This document shows, in pieces, positions 35,152 to 46,496 of a DNA stretch of 64,000 nucleotides (its first letter is position 1; the number at the start of each line of letters is the position of its first letter). Under the pieces are notes generated by a model. That model ran no database searches. It had not been told where the DNA came from and saw nothing but the letters and a program-made list of their open reading frames with translations. The DNA comes from Macrobrachium rosenbergii (Eukaryota > Arthropoda > Malacostraca > Decapoda > Palaemonidae). The DNA is taken from assembly GCF_040412425.1 (NCBI RefSeq), contig NC_089788.1, forward strand, positions 73,077,220-73,141,219, in the 5' to 3' direction. The position numbers were made by a program, and so were the translations under genes.

Positions 35152-36354
35152 AAGAACAAAGTCATTGTTGAGACTTTATTCATGAATGCACCTATGACAG
35201 TTTTGAAGTTTGTAACCTCACCGGGAAAGTTGAGTATACCTTACTTTCCTACCGTGCAGTAACTTTGGGCAGTAAAATTATACAGGTTTAAAAATCCAAT
35301 AGAATGAATCACATTTGGCACACAGGTTTTTCTTTCTGCTTATTTTAGAATTGTGCATTTCGTTTTCTTTTGCTTTCTTTTCTACCCATTGACGTGGTTG
35401 AAATATCCTAGTATTTTTGTATTTTCTTTCAAGAAATATAACCATATTTATGTAAAGTTCAATGTTGCTTTGACTAAGCTCATCTTATAGCTTATCTAGT
35501 GTTGGGTCAGGATAATGGTTCAAATGTATTTTTATTTGTGCATATCAATCTGTAAACATTTGTCACTACTATGCTTTAATGAATCCAAAGCAAACTGTCT
35601 TTCAGAAGAAGTACACTACAGTAGAGATATTTTATTCATACCAGTGCGTGTGTCTTACTGAGTTCAGTAACTGCTATGTTTTAAAATGAAGCCAAAGCAA
35701 AATGTCTCAGAAGAAAAAGTACATAGATAAGCTTGACTTCAATGGCTTTGCTGTGAAGTCGTGGTTCAAACTAAAATAAAAGTTATGACTTCATTTTGTA
35801 TTTGTTAAATGGTCACAATACCTGGAAACATTCATCTCTGTATACTGCATGCAGTTAGTATTTTGTGGAAGTACATTTGAGGCTAAGCAATAGAGAAGAC
35901 CTTTAGTGTCTGTAGTAGCGTGTGTAACTCGCAGAAGGCACCAGTTCAAATCATGCTTGGGAACTGGAGTTCGGTTGTCTGTTAATTGCAGCATACATAT
36001 GCATATATGAAAAAGAGCATGTCATGTATATATGTATATATTTCTTTTTAGGCCAGGAGAATGAACATTCATGTCCTGAGCCCACTGGTGTAGATTTTTC
36101 AAACTGAGCAAATATTCATCTTTTAATATCATTGATTTTCAATGCAACCTTCAGAACTAGCCTGTTTTTTTTTACTACTGCTACTAGCTACAGTGGGTGT
36201 TTTCACCGATTGTTGTGGATTCCTTAAGATATAAAAAAGATTATCAGTTATATCCAGAATTGAATCTCCCAACCAGAAATCATACTCCATGCTTGGTAGC
36301 CTAAGGTGCCCATTTATGAAGAATCCCGAAAGAGGATAGCGGCCTGTATTGAAC
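35152..36354. other. Unassigned
   Basis: A+T-rich sequence, possibly the 3' flank or an intron of the nearby gene. No exon or repeat family recognised. Confidence 0.4.
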
Positions 36355-36780
36355 CTCACATTGTGCATTGTAGGCATTACTAAATAGTGTTTACAGCTGC
36401 CCTTGTGTGTCAGCTGCACCACTGACTTTTTAGCCTTTGACTTAAGCTCTATTTCTGCTAACGTTACTCAGTCTTGCTGTCCAAACTCTTTTAGCTGATA
36501 CTTCACAGTGCAACTGTGGGGTTTTCTCCCAGTTCCACCTTTTAGATCCTTGCACTTGATCTCATTTTATTTTCTAGATATCTTTAACTTGCTGTCCAAC
36601 AACTCCAGCTCCCTCTTGACTATCTTGAATGCAGAATGGCCGAAAGTGCCGCAGTACCTGGTTTTACAATCAGAATTTCATAAATCAAGTCTCCTGTAGG
36701 AGGTTAGTGCACCTCACTGGGCGCACTGGATCTTTGCGGCGTCCCTCGGCTGATTGAACTCATCTTGGGTCCCACCGTGG
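36355..36780 (+). repeat. Dispersed repeat B, one copy plus a start fragment
   Basis: GTGCAACTGTGGGGTTTTCT, CCCAGTTCCACCTTTTAGAT and GAATGGCCGAAAGTGCCGCA match the copy at 37835-38010. A GTAGGAGGTTAGTGCACCTC stretch at about 36695 looks like the 5' end of another copy. Confidence 0.65.
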
Positions 36781-37564
36781 GGCCTTTGTCCTTAGCGTTG
36801 TATTTTGTTCCATTCCATAAATCAGTCACCCTATTTGTGAAAAAAAGATATACTGTGAAGAGGGCAAGGTCAGTTTTAAGTGTATGGCACCATCGTATTA
36901 TGACAAACAATAGACGCGTTTGTAGTCATTAATACTAGTAAGCATTAAGATTAATATGTAACCGGTAAAACTGCAGAGTAAAAGTATGTTTTTGCCAATT
37001 GTAACCGTCTACGGGTAAACAAGTCACACAGGCGAGTTTTTGTCATTAAACGCTTGGGCACAACGTAAGAGTGAGTGGCTATCCCCCGTGGGACTAACAC
37101 CAATCCCCTTGGGTGGAGAATGCAAGTGGTCATTAACAACTAGTTTTATTTGAATGGCCAATTTCCAGTCAATAATGCGAGAGTAATTGGACGTAAACCC
37201 CTTGAAGTTATTACAAAGGTAGAATGTGCTGGACAAGGTCTAGTTAATTTTGTTCCATACACAAGAACTCCTCTTATTACAGTACTGGATGAGCTAGTGG
37301 TTCCTCCTCCAGGTTGTCAGACCAAACTTGTAAAATAAGTGTGGTTGAATTTATTTTTATTTTTTTAGATTAAAACTAACAGTATGATATTCAATAACGA
37401 AGACACATCGGCTTACATATCAAAGTGCCGCCAATGTTTTGTGAACGTGAGTGGAATTTTGATGGAATGGGCCCACGGGAAATGAGGTTATACAGTACTG
37501 CAGTTGTCAGCTGTACCTGGGTAGAATATAGTGGGAAGTCTCCAAATGGAAACCACCTAAAAAG

Positions 37565-38010
37565 GGTTATAATGCCTTCGGCCCTTACCTGCAACCCCTT
37601 CCATTCCTATCTCTCTTCCATCTGTGCATTTGTGAGCTTTCCCTTCCTGTTACACCTTGCAAACCTACCTACTGAATGACCACGTAGTTCCCACTGCTTG
37701 ACCTTTAGTCTAAACTCCATATCCCATTCCATTCCAAATGCAACTTCGAGTTAACAAATGGAGAAATGTCATTCTCTGAGCGGTGTTGCGGCGTCTCCTA
37801 GGCTATTAGCTGCGTCCACCTTTTGCCTTTTACTTATCCATCCCTCTATAACGGTTACTTAATAGTGCAACTGTGGTGTTTTCTCCCAGTTACACCTTTA
37901 GATCCTCATACTTAATATCCTTTATTTCCTTGTTCTGCGTATCTTGCCCTTTCCTCTGTCTAAAACGCCGAATGGCGGAAAGTACCACAGTGCTTGACTT
38001 GACGGCCTAG
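37565..38010 (+). repeat. Dispersed repeat B, two adjacent copies of different subtypes
   Basis: 37565-37735 matches the 4905 type (CCTGTTACACCTTGCAAACC, then CTGAATGACCACGTAG). 37835-38010 matches the 36355 type (CAACTGTGGTGTTTTCTCCC). Confidence 0.7.
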
Positions 38011-38119
38011 ATTTCATAATCGTATTAATATTGAACTCTTGGACATGAGTCTACGAAGAAATGACAAGTTTGGTTGAGCTAATCATAGGTCTAGCAAATC
38101 GGTCTGTGAATTAAGGTAA

Positions 38120-38125
<6 letters not shown>

Positions 38126-38191
<66 letters not shown>
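38126..38191. repeat. (CT)n microsatellite
   Basis: About 33 CT units. Confidence 0.97.
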
Positions 38192-38192
<1 letters not shown>

Positions 38193-38524
38193 GCTCGTGA
38201 ATTGGCTACAAAACAGAGTGACCCCTGAACAGAGACTTGTTGAATGCCTGCCTAAACAATTAGAAATCATGCTTATGCGAATCAAGTTCGTCAACAGTTC
38301 TATATATTTTTTTTCGATGATGTGTTAAAAATATATTTTGGTTGTCAAGTAGCTAAGCGAAAGAAAGGCACTAAGGGTGCGGTGCATGGGACTTAGTCTG
38401 CCAAATCTATAACACCGGCATTTAATGAGTTTTCTGAGTTTTCTCACCATTACCCTTATAAAATTTCTAAATATTTTGCCGTTATGTCATCTGTTCTTGG
38501 TTACCTTGCGGTTTAGTGAACCCC

Positions 38525-38740
38525 ATTCCCTGCATTGTAGTTAGTTCTTACGGGTCTTTGCAGCGTCCTTCCGACCCGTAGTCGCAACCCTTTGACTTAA
38601 ACTTCCCTACATGTTCTCTCTCTTCCCATATTACTCTCCGACCTCTCCTCCTAACAGTTGTATCGTAGTGCAACTGCGAGGTTTTCCTCCTTGTAACACT
38701 TTTCCAACTCTTTCATCTTTGGCCTAAATTCTATATTCCA
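38525..38740 (+). repeat. Dispersed repeat B, another copy
   Basis: Contains GTGCAACTGCGAGGTTTTCC and the GGCCTAAATTCTATATTCCA 3' end. Confidence 0.75.
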
Positions 38741-38751
38741 GTTGCAACACT

Positions 38752-38860
38752 CGGTGCCTTTTAATAAACGTACCTTCTTTCCAGGTACGTTGATTTAGGA
38801 AAGGTCTGTGATTGTAACCGGTGCGTGCAACTCCCCAAGTAAAGTGTCGGGAAAGTAAGT
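38752..38860 (+). repeat. Repeat D, copy 1, with conserved hairpin
   Basis: ACGTACCT (38768-38775) and AGGTACGT (38783-38790) form an 8-bp stem with a 7-base loop, followed by GA.TTAGGAAA. A matching copy is at 40090. Confidence 0.7.
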
Positions 38861-39306
38861 AAAAACAGGATGAAGGTAAGTGGTAAAAATACACATTTTC
38901 TTGTATGTATATTCTCTTACCTTCAGACAAAAAAATTATTTGTTGTTTAAAAGAAAATGGTACGTTAAACAACTCAAGGGGAGTAAAATGTGTAATTATA
39001 CTCGACAAAAGACGACGTAACGAACATCAGGTGGATTCGACAAACTGCAAAGCTGTGGATGCAGACACTGATCATGTATATATAATAAGTAATGTCTGAA
39101 AAATACGAATTTGTGAATATTCACTCTGTCAGTGGGAAAAGGGTGCAAATGGGAGATTTAATTCTTATATTGGTGGTCGCTGGAACGTGATTAAATGAAT
39201 CAGGACGCCGCTAAAATCTGCTTTCCCATTACGGGAAAATTAGGACTCGTGTAACTAACTAGTACTGGATAGATTGAGGTAAGCATCAAACCCTTATATC
39301 GAAGAA

Positions 39307-39308
<2 letters not shown>

Positions 39309-39354
<46 letters not shown>
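39309..39354. repeat. (ATT)n microsatellite
   Basis: About 15 units. Confidence 0.97.
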
Positions 39355-39355
<1 letters not shown>

Positions 39356-40089
39356 TCCATGGGCAAGTGTGAATGTTTTTATAGAAGAATTTGGCATACT
39401 TTTGGAAATCATTGACGTAGTCGCAACAAAAGGTGTCTGAATGGACATGTCTATGTATGGATGACCCTGAAAGTCATTGCGGCTGTCATTAATGATTTAT
39501 TGGAATCACATCGATTGGTTAATAATGTTTAACATGCAACAACATCGACTGTTCGCACTTGAGCTCTTGTTTTGAGTGACTTGAACAGATATTAGTATGG
39601 AGAAGTGTACCACCTCTCCAGTACTACATACTGTGAGTTCATAACTGTTAGGATACCGTTATTTGAATAGTGTCATATAGAAAGTATATTTTAGGAATAG
39701 AACGAATATGTCTCTGCATTTTATTAATGAAGTGATCCAGAAGAGATATGAAGATGAAAATATTCCATGTAACCTTGGTAACCTTGTTGTATAAAGAGCA
39801 GACTGTCCGGATTGTTCTACGAATGTTTGTAATTTGAATTTGATGAATAAAGTGAATATGATAACTTGCCAATTGATGGAGAAATGCATAATCATTACGC
39901 ACAGAACACCTTAATTCAATGGTGAAACTAAAGAGGAAAAAAAAAGACGTACAGAGGGCGAATGGAGAAGGCTCAAGACAAAAGAATAGTGAAAGACTGT
40001 TACAAATCTGTGACGCATGTAGGCCTATCTCGTGACATCTTTATCAATTTGGCCTTTTCCTCGTGATGATTTCAACAGTCCCCAGTCAC
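39355..40089. other. Unassigned
   Basis: No gene or repeat family recognised. Confidence 0.4.
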
Positions 40090-40200
40090 CTTTTGCACAC
40101 GGTATCCTTTAGTGAACGTACCTTCTCGCCAGGTACGTAGAGTTAGGAAAAACTGGTGGATTATTGCAGACAACTCTCCAGCCACACTGGCCAAACTATG
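40090..40200 (+). repeat. Repeat D, copy 2
   Basis: Same hairpin: ACGTACCT at 40116-40123 and AGGTACGT at 40131-40138. The loop differs (TCTCGCC versus TCTTTCC), and GAGTTAGGAAAAACTG follows. Confidence 0.7.
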
Positions 40201-40555
40201 GTGAAAGTAGGTGGCAGAGTCTTTCGGCAGTAAAAAGGCCGTAGCATCCAAAACAACACAAGATGATGTTATGTTTATGGTATTTACCATCATTATTTTA
40301 TGTTTTACATACATCCCCAAGGAGCTTGTACTAAACACGGCGCCCATTTTACCCATTTCAGTAGCTTTCGTGCGGGTAGGACGTGCCTGTGAAGTGCTCT
40401 GGTGTAAAAGTGCCTGACTTGCACGATGTTCAATGTGAATATGAGGAAGAGGAAGGAAAAAGAGAAAATAAATACTGTAGAAATTAAATCATGAATAGGA
40501 AAGATCAAATTATCATACGAACGTTATCTCATGATTATCGAAGCAGCACGTAAAG

Positions 40556-40716
40556 ATGGAACACAAAAGAAAATACTGGAGAAGGATGTGTCAACTCAAA
40601 TCGAGAGAGTCAGCAACCTGCAGGCATTGCTCTGGGGAAGGTGATGATGAAGGAACTTGCTGTGAAATGTGTGACGCATGGTTCCACTATGAATGTTCAG
40701 GTCAAGATCTAGAGAA
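40556..40716 (+). pseudogene. LINE ORF1, 5' part: first half of a PHD finger
   Basis: From ATG 40556 the frame reads a basic N-terminus and then C-X2-C, C-X2-C, DAWFH and C (CRHC...CEMCDAWFHYEC). These are the first seven ligands of a C4HC3 PHD zinc finger, which binds histone tails or protein partners. The finger is cut short after SGQDLEK by the DNA transposon that starts at 40717. The final C-X2-C pair lies 1.8 kb away at 42535-42546. PHD fingers are known in ORF1 proteins of CR1-like non-LTR retrotransposons, and the zinc-knuckle region further on supports that reading. Confidence 0.7.
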
Positions 40717-41154
40717 ACAGGTCTCGTACTCCCGCGAGGCGATGACGTCATCTCTCCCGGTCAGTCCTCCCTCCCGCTGACATTACCAATGGCGCATAAA
40801 GTTTTTATGTGACTTTGATCAAAATACTCAAAAGGATATCAGTTGAAAAGATTTTTTTGTCCTTTAATATTTGTTTTATAAACATAACTAAATCAATTGG
40901 TGCTTCATGTGATATATAATTATAAACCTCCAAAATAGCATGACATACCAGATTGCATGTTCATGCGTTTGTATTACCTTGAAAATTTTTTTACATGATT
41001 TCTTTCATTTTCTTTACTCTAGTTCTAGATATAGGCCTACTATCTGGCCTACTCTTAATATGTCTATTTAAATACCTCATTCTGAAAAAAATACTTATTC
41101 ATGCAAAATAAATTACAATTTCACTTGGTTTTACTGCCAACTGAAAGATGCCAG

Positions 41155-41471
41155 CTTATCGATACACCCTTTTCCTTCCCTGAGTGTTTCACCATGAACT
41201 GCTGCTTTTAAACACATAATGCTTTGGATGTCATCATCTGTCCATAAGGCTGTTTTGGCTAATCAAAGCTTGAATTTGTGTTTTACTAAACATAGGCATT
41301 AAGATACGCTCTAGCTCCCTAATCATGTCAGAATTCATTGTTTCTCTCAATTGCTTATTCTCTCTTTCTAAAGTTTGTATCCGTTGTTTCAGTTCCTGTT
41401 GTGAAAGTTCTCCATTTTCGTAGTCATCATTATCTCCTGAAACTGAAGCCCAGCTGTCTGTCTCCACCTGC
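41155..41471 (-). pseudogene. P-element-like transposase exon (coiled coil plus HTH-like region)
   Basis: On the minus strand an acceptor-like TTTAGCAG precedes a 77-codon frame (41467-41234). It contains a Gln/Glu/Leu-rich coiled coil (LSQQELKQRIQTLERENKQL) and FSKTQIQAL. A stop after LMDR breaks it. Shifting frame by one base, the sequence continues WTDDDIQSIMCLKA, resembling the 'W.dEDI..A..Lr' stretch of THAP9/P-element transposases. It ends near a CA|GTAAAA donor at about 41155. Such transposases cut and paste the element; this exon has a frameshift and the rest of the enzyme is absent. Confidence 0.55.
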
Positions 41472-42078
41472 TAAAGTTTCATTTCCATCACAAAGCAGTT
41501 CGCCTATTTCCCTCTTTCTGCTACGCTTAGTTGCCCTACCTTCTCTTCCAGAACTTGCTGCTATTATGCCTGAAATATCAGTAATCCTTGTATTATTAAA
41601 TGTCCTATCTAGAAAACCAGTTCATTTACCTATGCATGTGTGGGTGTTGTTTATATATATACTCAGGTTAATTTTCCTGACGTAGGCCTAACTGGATATT
41701 TATTTCTGACAATATGCACAGACATTACCTGTTTCATTAAAAAAAAAAAGTGTCATAAGTGTTAAACAAGGAATTATAATATTTTGGCAACTCATGGTTA
41801 ATAGATTATGAAATCATTTACAAGTTGCTTCCCAGACGTAGGCCTAACTGAATATTTATTTCAGACAATTGTAAGGACTTTACTTTTCTGCAATTGTAGG
41901 TAAACATTTCGAAATATATAGATAATTCTTGTTTTGAATAAAATGTTTCCTGGTAAACCTAAAACGATGCTGACACTGGTGCAAAATATCAGGAAAATGG
42001 CTACCAAAATTGGACTACTCTTATCTTACCAACATACTGTCACTGGCAATGCAATGCATGGTAGCTATCATACAGTAC

Positions 42079-42345
42079 CTTTATGCAGACAAACTGAAGG
42101 CACGGCATCATTCTTCAACTGTTTTTTCGGAACATTAAGAAGGCGGGATTTCAATTCGTCTTTGAAATCATCATCTTTAAAATGCGAAGAGCAAATGAGG
42201 GGACATTTGTGTTAATCGGTCAGCCCGCTTGCATGCAATTATCCATTTTACCCTTGTTTCTTTATCGTTCGGGAAACTGAAAAAGCTAATCCCCCTTTCC
42301 TCTTGTGTTGCTGTAGCGGTTATTGCATGCACAGTTATCCGGCAT
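42079..42345 (-). pseudogene. THAP zinc-finger exon of the DNA transposon
   Basis: On the minus strand from ATG 42345 (MPDNCACNNRYSN) the THAP landmarks follow in order but in shifting frames: FFSFPND, then WIIACKRAD, then ICSSHFKDDDF and the closing AVPS motif. The exon ends at a CATAAAG|GTACTG donor at 42079. THAP domains bind transposon ends through a C2CH zinc site. Two one-base frameshifts, one in the G run near 42292 and one just before CPLICSSHF, mean it cannot be translated whole. The order, spacing and AVP box make the family call firm despite the breaks. Confidence 0.75.
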
Positions 42346-42485
42346 TATGTCACTATCAAGACATGAAAATATTTGCTTCGCGTCCATCAAGATCTTGGCG
42401 TCCACCAGTTGACATTCGCGTGAATAGTGAGAGAGAGCGCGGGACCGGGAACCGTGACGTCAGCATGGGAGTACGAGACCTGTAT

Positions 42486-43474
42486 CGAGGTCAGATACGC
42501 ATGCACGCTTCGGAGTGACAGCATATTGCACATATGTAATAATTGCAAGAGGCCTGAACAAAGAACGCACAAAAAACTCAGTGAAGATGAATTTGAAGAA
42601 ATAATGGAAAACAGAGATATTAACAAAGTCGATTCAAGATTCAGCTCAGAAAACTAATGACCAACATAGATGAAATCCCAAACAAAATTGACAGTTTTGA
42701 TAAAGATGTAAAGGCCATGCCAAACACGGACAAAACTTATGCTGAATCACTAGAGACAAAAAAAGTGCTTCTGATCAAATCTACAAACGAAGAGAGCACA
42801 GCAGCAAATGAAAAGAGACAAATTATGAGTAAAATAACGGCGCCAGTTGAACAGGTTAAAACAACAAGAGATGGACACTTTTTTTTCCAAGATTCCCAGA
42901 CAGGAAAAACTTAGAAAAGGCAAAAATGGAGATTCAGGAAATCAGCAATACATCAGTAAATGAGAAGGGTAAACTTAAACCAAAAATAAAAGTAGTCTGT
43001 GTCCCGAAGGATGAAGATGACATTGTCGATAACATTGTAAAGAAAAAGCCATGGATAGGTAACCTCATTTCTGAAAATGACGACCTGAAAATTGTAAAGG
43101 AAGTGATAGCCAGAGATGACAAATATAAACACTATATCATCAAATGCACACCACAGATACGAAAGGCTGTCTATGATAGAGGTGACAAATTGTGTACACT
43201 GTATAGCCGTTTTAAAGTATACGACTGTTACATGCCCTATCGTGCTATAAATGTCATGAATTTGGTCATAGCGCAACAATTGTGCAATTTCTACAGTAGA
43301 TGTGGTGAAAATCACAAATCAGATGAATGCACTAGCAACATCCTCAAGTGTAAAAATTGTGTAAAGAAAGGCCAGAGTGATACTAAACATAAAACATATG
43401 ATGGCAATAAGTGCACAGTATATAAAGAATATGTGTCAGAAGTGAACAATAATACGGATCATGGCTTTGACTAA
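42486..43474 (+). pseudogene. LINE ORF1, 3' part: end of PHD finger, coiled coil, zinc knuckles
   Basis: Immediately after the DNA transposon the frame reads ICNNCKRP (42532-42555), supplying the last two zinc ligands of the PHD finger begun at 40556. An acidic and basic helical segment follows (to 42655, then a shifted frame 42657-42914). The 182-codon frame 42926-43474 has a lysine-rich start, IKVVCVPKDEDDIVDNIVKK (42977-43036) and a nucleic-acid-binding-like region. Then come cysteine knuckles: a first one visible only after a one-base shift near 43240-43285 (CYKCHEFGHS), then CGENHKSDEC and CKNCVKKG. At least three frameshifts and no following RT: a truncated, dead CR1-like copy. Confidence 0.7.
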
Positions 43475-44367
43475 TAATTCTCTATGCAATTTAATACAAG
43501 AAAGCAAATTTAAAAAGGAACTAAAAACTCCTATTCTGCAGGAGCTACGATAATGACGAGAAAACACTGAAAGACAGTATAAAATATAAGAAGCACCTTA
43601 TTTTGAAAACGTACAAGGGCCCGCCAGAGAGGGATTATCCATGTGGAGGGCGGTAGACGTGCTTGCAGCAGAAACGACCCGAACTCGACATTACCATATC
43701 ACGTCATGCATGTATGTTTTTATGCTTGTGGTTTAAAAAAGAGAATTATATTCAATGAAATGATATACCGTCTTTCTCACAAAAGGCTGTATTTGGTAAA
43801 AAAAAATTAAAATAAATAAAAAAAAGATTTCCCAAAAATGACTCGGTATCGATAGAGCTTAAACATAGAAAACGGCATCAGTGCTCATTAGAACGAACAA
43901 ATAATTTTAGAATTTGTGTCTGTTTGTATAAAGTAAATAGAGTGTAATCGAACAGTTTTAATGTATTTCTAGAATGATTATAATAATTATGCAATATAAA
44001 GGGTTTTTTTCCAGTTCAATGCATATGAAGCGTATTTTTAAGCCTACATTATTTCTGAATTATACCAAATCAGTTGTCACGTATTCCAGAGAATTGCTTC
44101 AAAATCGTAAACTGAATTAAACCTACTTGATAGTACGATACCTCGGATTCTGAGGCTGAAAGATGTAGACCTACCCTCATCAGTATACAGTTGATATTTG
44201 TAAAATCACAATTTATTTGCAACAATTAGTTCTGTTTCCACGCCTCTCTATCTCATAGTCTAATGATTTACAACAGCTGTCATCACCTGATCCACGCTAG
44301 ACCTATGAAATCTTATGCAGTTTATAAACTATATTACTGAAGAGCTAAAATCTCTTGTTAACCTAGC
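43475..44367. other. Unassigned
   Basis: Where an ORF2 would be expected after LINE ORF1, no endonuclease or RT motif is seen. A+T-rich. Confidence 0.5.
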
Positions 44368-44463
44368 CACTGGGGGGCCCAAACCAGCCTAACTCAGTGC
44401 CGGTCCCAAGCCCGGATAAATAGGGAGGGTTGAAGTCAGGAGAGGGCGTACCAGTACGTAAAA
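44368..44463 (+). repeat. Probable conserved retroelement tail fragment
   Basis: The text CAGTGCCGGTCCCAAGCCCG, then GGATAAATAGGGAGGGTTG and GTCAGGAGAGGGCGTACC, then GTAAAAC, resembles a sequence I recall as widespread in fish and marine invertebrate genomes at LINE or SINE tails. It occurs once here, so the call rests on memory. Confidence 0.35.
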
Positions 44464-44554
44464 CGTCTTCCGAAACTAGGCTTATGAAATGAGCTGTTCA
44501 AGGCGAAAACAGCTGGAGGAGGCTTATCAAATGCTGCATATTTGCGGCAGCGTG

Positions 44555-44557
<3 letters not shown>

Positions 44558-44612
<55 letters not shown>
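44558..44612. repeat. (CT)n microsatellite
   Basis: About 27 CT units. Confidence 0.97.
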
Positions 44613-44615
<3 letters not shown>

Positions 44616-44989
44616 ACAGGTGGATCACATTTCAACGTGTAATATCAAATATTCCCAGCTGTTGGTTGATCAAAATTGCATGAAATCTTGTCCAATATTC
44701 TCGACGTTATGCAAATATACGTAACTTTATAGAAATATACATAACTTTATAGCTTATGGTTATTAAATGACCTCTCAGCACTTTTCTGTCAACACACAGC
44801 ACAGATTACTTGCTCAGGTATCGCAGATATGTTTGGGCATATTGTGATTTTCTTTATTATTTCACTGAACTTCAATTGAAGGTGAAGGTTTCTTTAATAA
44901 ACTTCCAATATTGGTTCTGTTCTACTGTTATTTTAGTAGGTATGGTTTGTAGTAATACTTGTGATATTTTTACATTTCTAATTCCCCAG

Positions 44990-45325
44990 GCTCAAGTTTT
45001 CACCCAAGGACGACGTAATATTTACATCCGAAGAGAAAGTAATCTGCCGTAATTCTGTTCAAGAATCTGTAAGCGGATTGCTAATACACATGGTCAGTTT
45101 CTTTGGCAAAATTTGTTGCAGTTCCCTTAAGAGTAAGTCACTAAGATTATATGATATGAAACTGAATAGAGACGAAGACTTATGATCATAAAGAGGAATA
45201 AACAACAAATCGCTTGAAACAAGCAAGAATTTCTTGTTTTTATATTTGATGATTCCATGCAGGTATGGCCTTGGCAACTTGTCAGTTGGGTTCATGTCGT
45301 TTTTCTTGATATTATTGTCATCCAA
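44990..45325. other. Possibly coding block open on both strands
   Basis: On the plus strand a strong acceptor (TTTCTAATTCCCCAG) ends at 44989. The frame LKFSPKDDVIFTSEEK stays open for about 63 codons to a stop near 45180, with a possible GTAATC donor after the first 17 codons. On the minus strand an 88-codon frame occupies 45325-45059 (starts MDDNNIKKNDM, with an LLLRELQQILPKK stretch). Only one, if either, is real. I recognise no domain; both could be remnants of a mobile element. Confidence 0.25.
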
Positions 45326-46396
45326 GTTGACAGAGCTACGATATATTAGGGAACAAATGTCCGCATCTCTCTCACCGCACTTTGGAACAGCAAATGTTTG
45401 GGGCGCGAGTTATGCCATTCTGTTTCTTTCTGTTTTGCCCATTTTATAAACTTATCTATCAGTAAGGCTTGGACTCATAGCACTGTAGGTGGGACATGTG
45501 ACACTACCATTCTCTAATTAGGGGGAGCTATACATTTATATAGTATTTGTTAATGCATGTCAGTTAATCGTAAAATAGCCTTTAAACTTTACAGAACAAA
45601 CCCATGTTTATTTAGGGAAGTATTTTTCCAAGGAAACGCTACCAGTGCGCATGCTTAGCCAACTCCGGGGTCCTTGCCGATGGTCTAGAAATTTAGTAAA
45701 AAACAGTCAGTGTTTTGTGCCAAATCAGTTAAGTGAGATCATTCATTAGTGATGCGTCATTGACATGTATTCATTTTCTGCTATTTAAATTTCGTTTTCC
45801 TCACGAGTGTATGATGTGCAATTGATATTTTGTGTTTTTCACCTCAAATTTACTGACTTTTTGATCGGCTACTGACCCATGGCCCTGTCACTGTGAGTAA
45901 CCTATTGCATTCCTGTTTTTTTTTTTCAGTTTTTTCTACTTGGTCACAAAACGTCTGCCATGATATATTTCCGTTTTTCTCTTGTTTTTTTTTATCTGCT
46001 ATGCTTATGTCCACGCAGTGGCTTCACATACCGAAGGTAATGTTCAGGAAATACATTTGTATTAGGCCTAGTCGAAAAAAACATGAAAACTCGGAGTCCA
46101 CTTTTAAATCCCCTTAAATTCTTTTCATGGCATAAAGAGAGAGTAGTCATGGTAGCAAATACGAGGTGTATATTTTGTTATGATTTAAACATCCACCACA
46201 TTTTAATGGAAGGCAAATAGGCCTAATGCATGCCAAGTGTATTTTAGTTATAGCAACTTTACGATAGACAGCGCGGAGCTCATAGGAAATGGGTAATAAT
46301 CAGCCTAGGCTAACATTTGCATCCAAACTCAACGGGTCTTCGGCCTACACCTAACATTTCTGGAAAAACATGGGTTGATTTCTTACATATGTGCAG
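45326..46396. other. Unassigned
   Basis: No exon or repeat family recognised. Confidence 0.4.
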
Positions 46397-46496
46397 GATG
46401 TTAAAACTGTATCAAGAGCAGATATACGTTATGGCAGGCGCAGCACCAATAGACCTAATGTATGCAGTTCGACAAAGATGTCTGAAGCATTTCAAG
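46397..46496 (+). CDS. Candidate internal exon, 100 nt, function unknown
   Basis: A good acceptor (TTTCTTACATATGTGCAG, ending 46396) and a consensus donor (CAAG|GTACGT at 46497) bound 100 bases that are open in two frames: DVKTVSRADIRYGRR... and MLKLYQEQIYVMAGA... (ending HFK in phase 0). The second frame could join the candidate exon at 49321 and run 24 more codons to a stop. Neither frame matches a family I know. Confidence 0.3.

Larger units (their letters stand above)
40717..42483. mobile_element. THAP/P-element-like DNA transposon, decayed, inserted in LINE ORF1
   Basis: The ends are inverted repeats: ACAGGTCTCGTACTCCC at 40717-40733 and its exact complement at 42467-42483. Weaker similarity continues inwards (TGACGTCA, then CCCGGTC). 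Inside, on the minus strand, are a THAP-domain exon and a transposase-like exon. It splits a PHD finger frame, so it is younger than that LINE copy. Flanks CTAGAGAA and ATCGAGGT do not form a clear 8-bp duplication, so either the true ends differ by a few bases or the duplication has decayed. The catalytic core is missing, so the copy is defective. Confidence 0.75.

Noticed and set aside
36129..36422. 97-codon minus-strand frame
   Set aside because: Overlaps dispersed repeat B and has no domain; probably chance.
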